A stretch of DNA of 64,000 nt, from the NCBI RefSeq assembly GCF_000271305.1, contig NZ_AKGD01000002.1, positions 1,054,001-1,118,000 of the forward strand, written 5' to 3'. The DNA comes from Hydrocarboniphaga effusa AP103. GTDB lineage: Bacteria; Pseudomonadota; Gammaproteobacteria; Nevskiales; Nevskiaceae. A program made the translations under genes and the position numbers. Shown piece after piece: positions 63,933-64,000 of the stretch. The notes beneath the pieces are model-generated. The model ran no database searches and was not told where the DNA came from. It saw nothing but the letters and a program-made list of their open reading frames with translations. Numbering within the stretch: position 1 is the first letter of the stretch; every line of letters begins with the position of its first letter.

Positions 63933-64000
63933 GCGCTGCGGCGCGCGCCGGGCCAGGGGCCGTCGGGCTCGCCGACCTCGGGCACGATCAGGCTCTCGGT
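63929..64000 (-). CDS. C-terminal end of an unidentified gene (cut by window edge)
   Basis: Twenty-three codons in frame on the minus strand, ending PGARRSA and a TGA that overlaps the LysE-type gene start. Too little is visible to name it; the ATGA overlap is the main evidence that it is real. Confidence 0.55.
   Translation of the reverse strand, partial: TESLIVPEVGEPDGPWPGARRSA

Overview
The window is 64 kb of high-GC, gene-dense bacterial chromosome with no rRNA, tRNA, CRISPR array, prophage or insertion sequence that I could find. A long FadE-type acyl-CoA dehydrogenase, an NAD-type isocitrate dehydrogenase, a CrbS/ActP acetate module, TonB-dependent receptors, a PQQ alcohol dehydrogenase and several ATGA-coupled genes point to an aerobic gammaproteobacterium, perhaps of the Nevskiales/Xanthomonadales type. 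That placement is inference from gene content only.

Left part (1-16 kb): a truncated fadE-like gene diverges from a TetR regulator. An ATGA-coupled signalling cassette follows on the minus strand: an H-NOX-like sensor, a soluble PAS histidine kinase and a response regulator with a decayed HD-GYP domain. Then come a DeaD/CsdA helicase, a secreted cyclophilin, NAD-isocitrate dehydrogenase with a clear bidirectional terminator, a transglutaminase, an N-formylglutamate amidohydrolase-like protein, a zinc-ribbon metallopeptidase, serA, dinB, a BON-domain protein and a patatin-like esterase.

16-27 kb: a minus-strand catabolic operon encodes an outer-membrane MetA-type channel, a PQQ/heme alcohol dehydrogenase, an aldehyde dehydrogenase and two acyl-CoA ligases, so it could carry an alcohol through to an acyl-CoA. 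A sigma-54 promoter precedes it, and an AcoR-type sigma-54 activator is divergent. A glutathione transferase and a pore-less voltage-sensor-like membrane protein follow.

28-44 kb: a plus-strand locus combines an MbnP/MbnH copper-protein pair, a His-rich membrane-anchored protein, a heavy-metal-type RND permease, a 938-residue putative Tat-exported SBP56/methanethiol-oxidase-like protein, a parvulin, an ankyrin lipoprotein, two adaptor-like proteins and a TonB-dependent receptor. A persulfide-dioxygenase-like enzyme follows. No TolC-type channel is present. This combination is the best candidate for an undescribed system in the window.

44-64 kb: an orphan HsdR-N-like nuclease, zwf, a histidine-kinase remnant, an MscS channel, a TonB receptor with an in-frame adjacent GH12 glucanase gene, clpB with a sigma-32-like promoter, an ECF sigma/anti-sigma pair whose promoter motif recurs upstream of the neighbouring envelope-protein gene, and a divergent CrbS / DUF485-ActP acetate locus. 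A small lipoprotein and a LysE-type exporter close the window.
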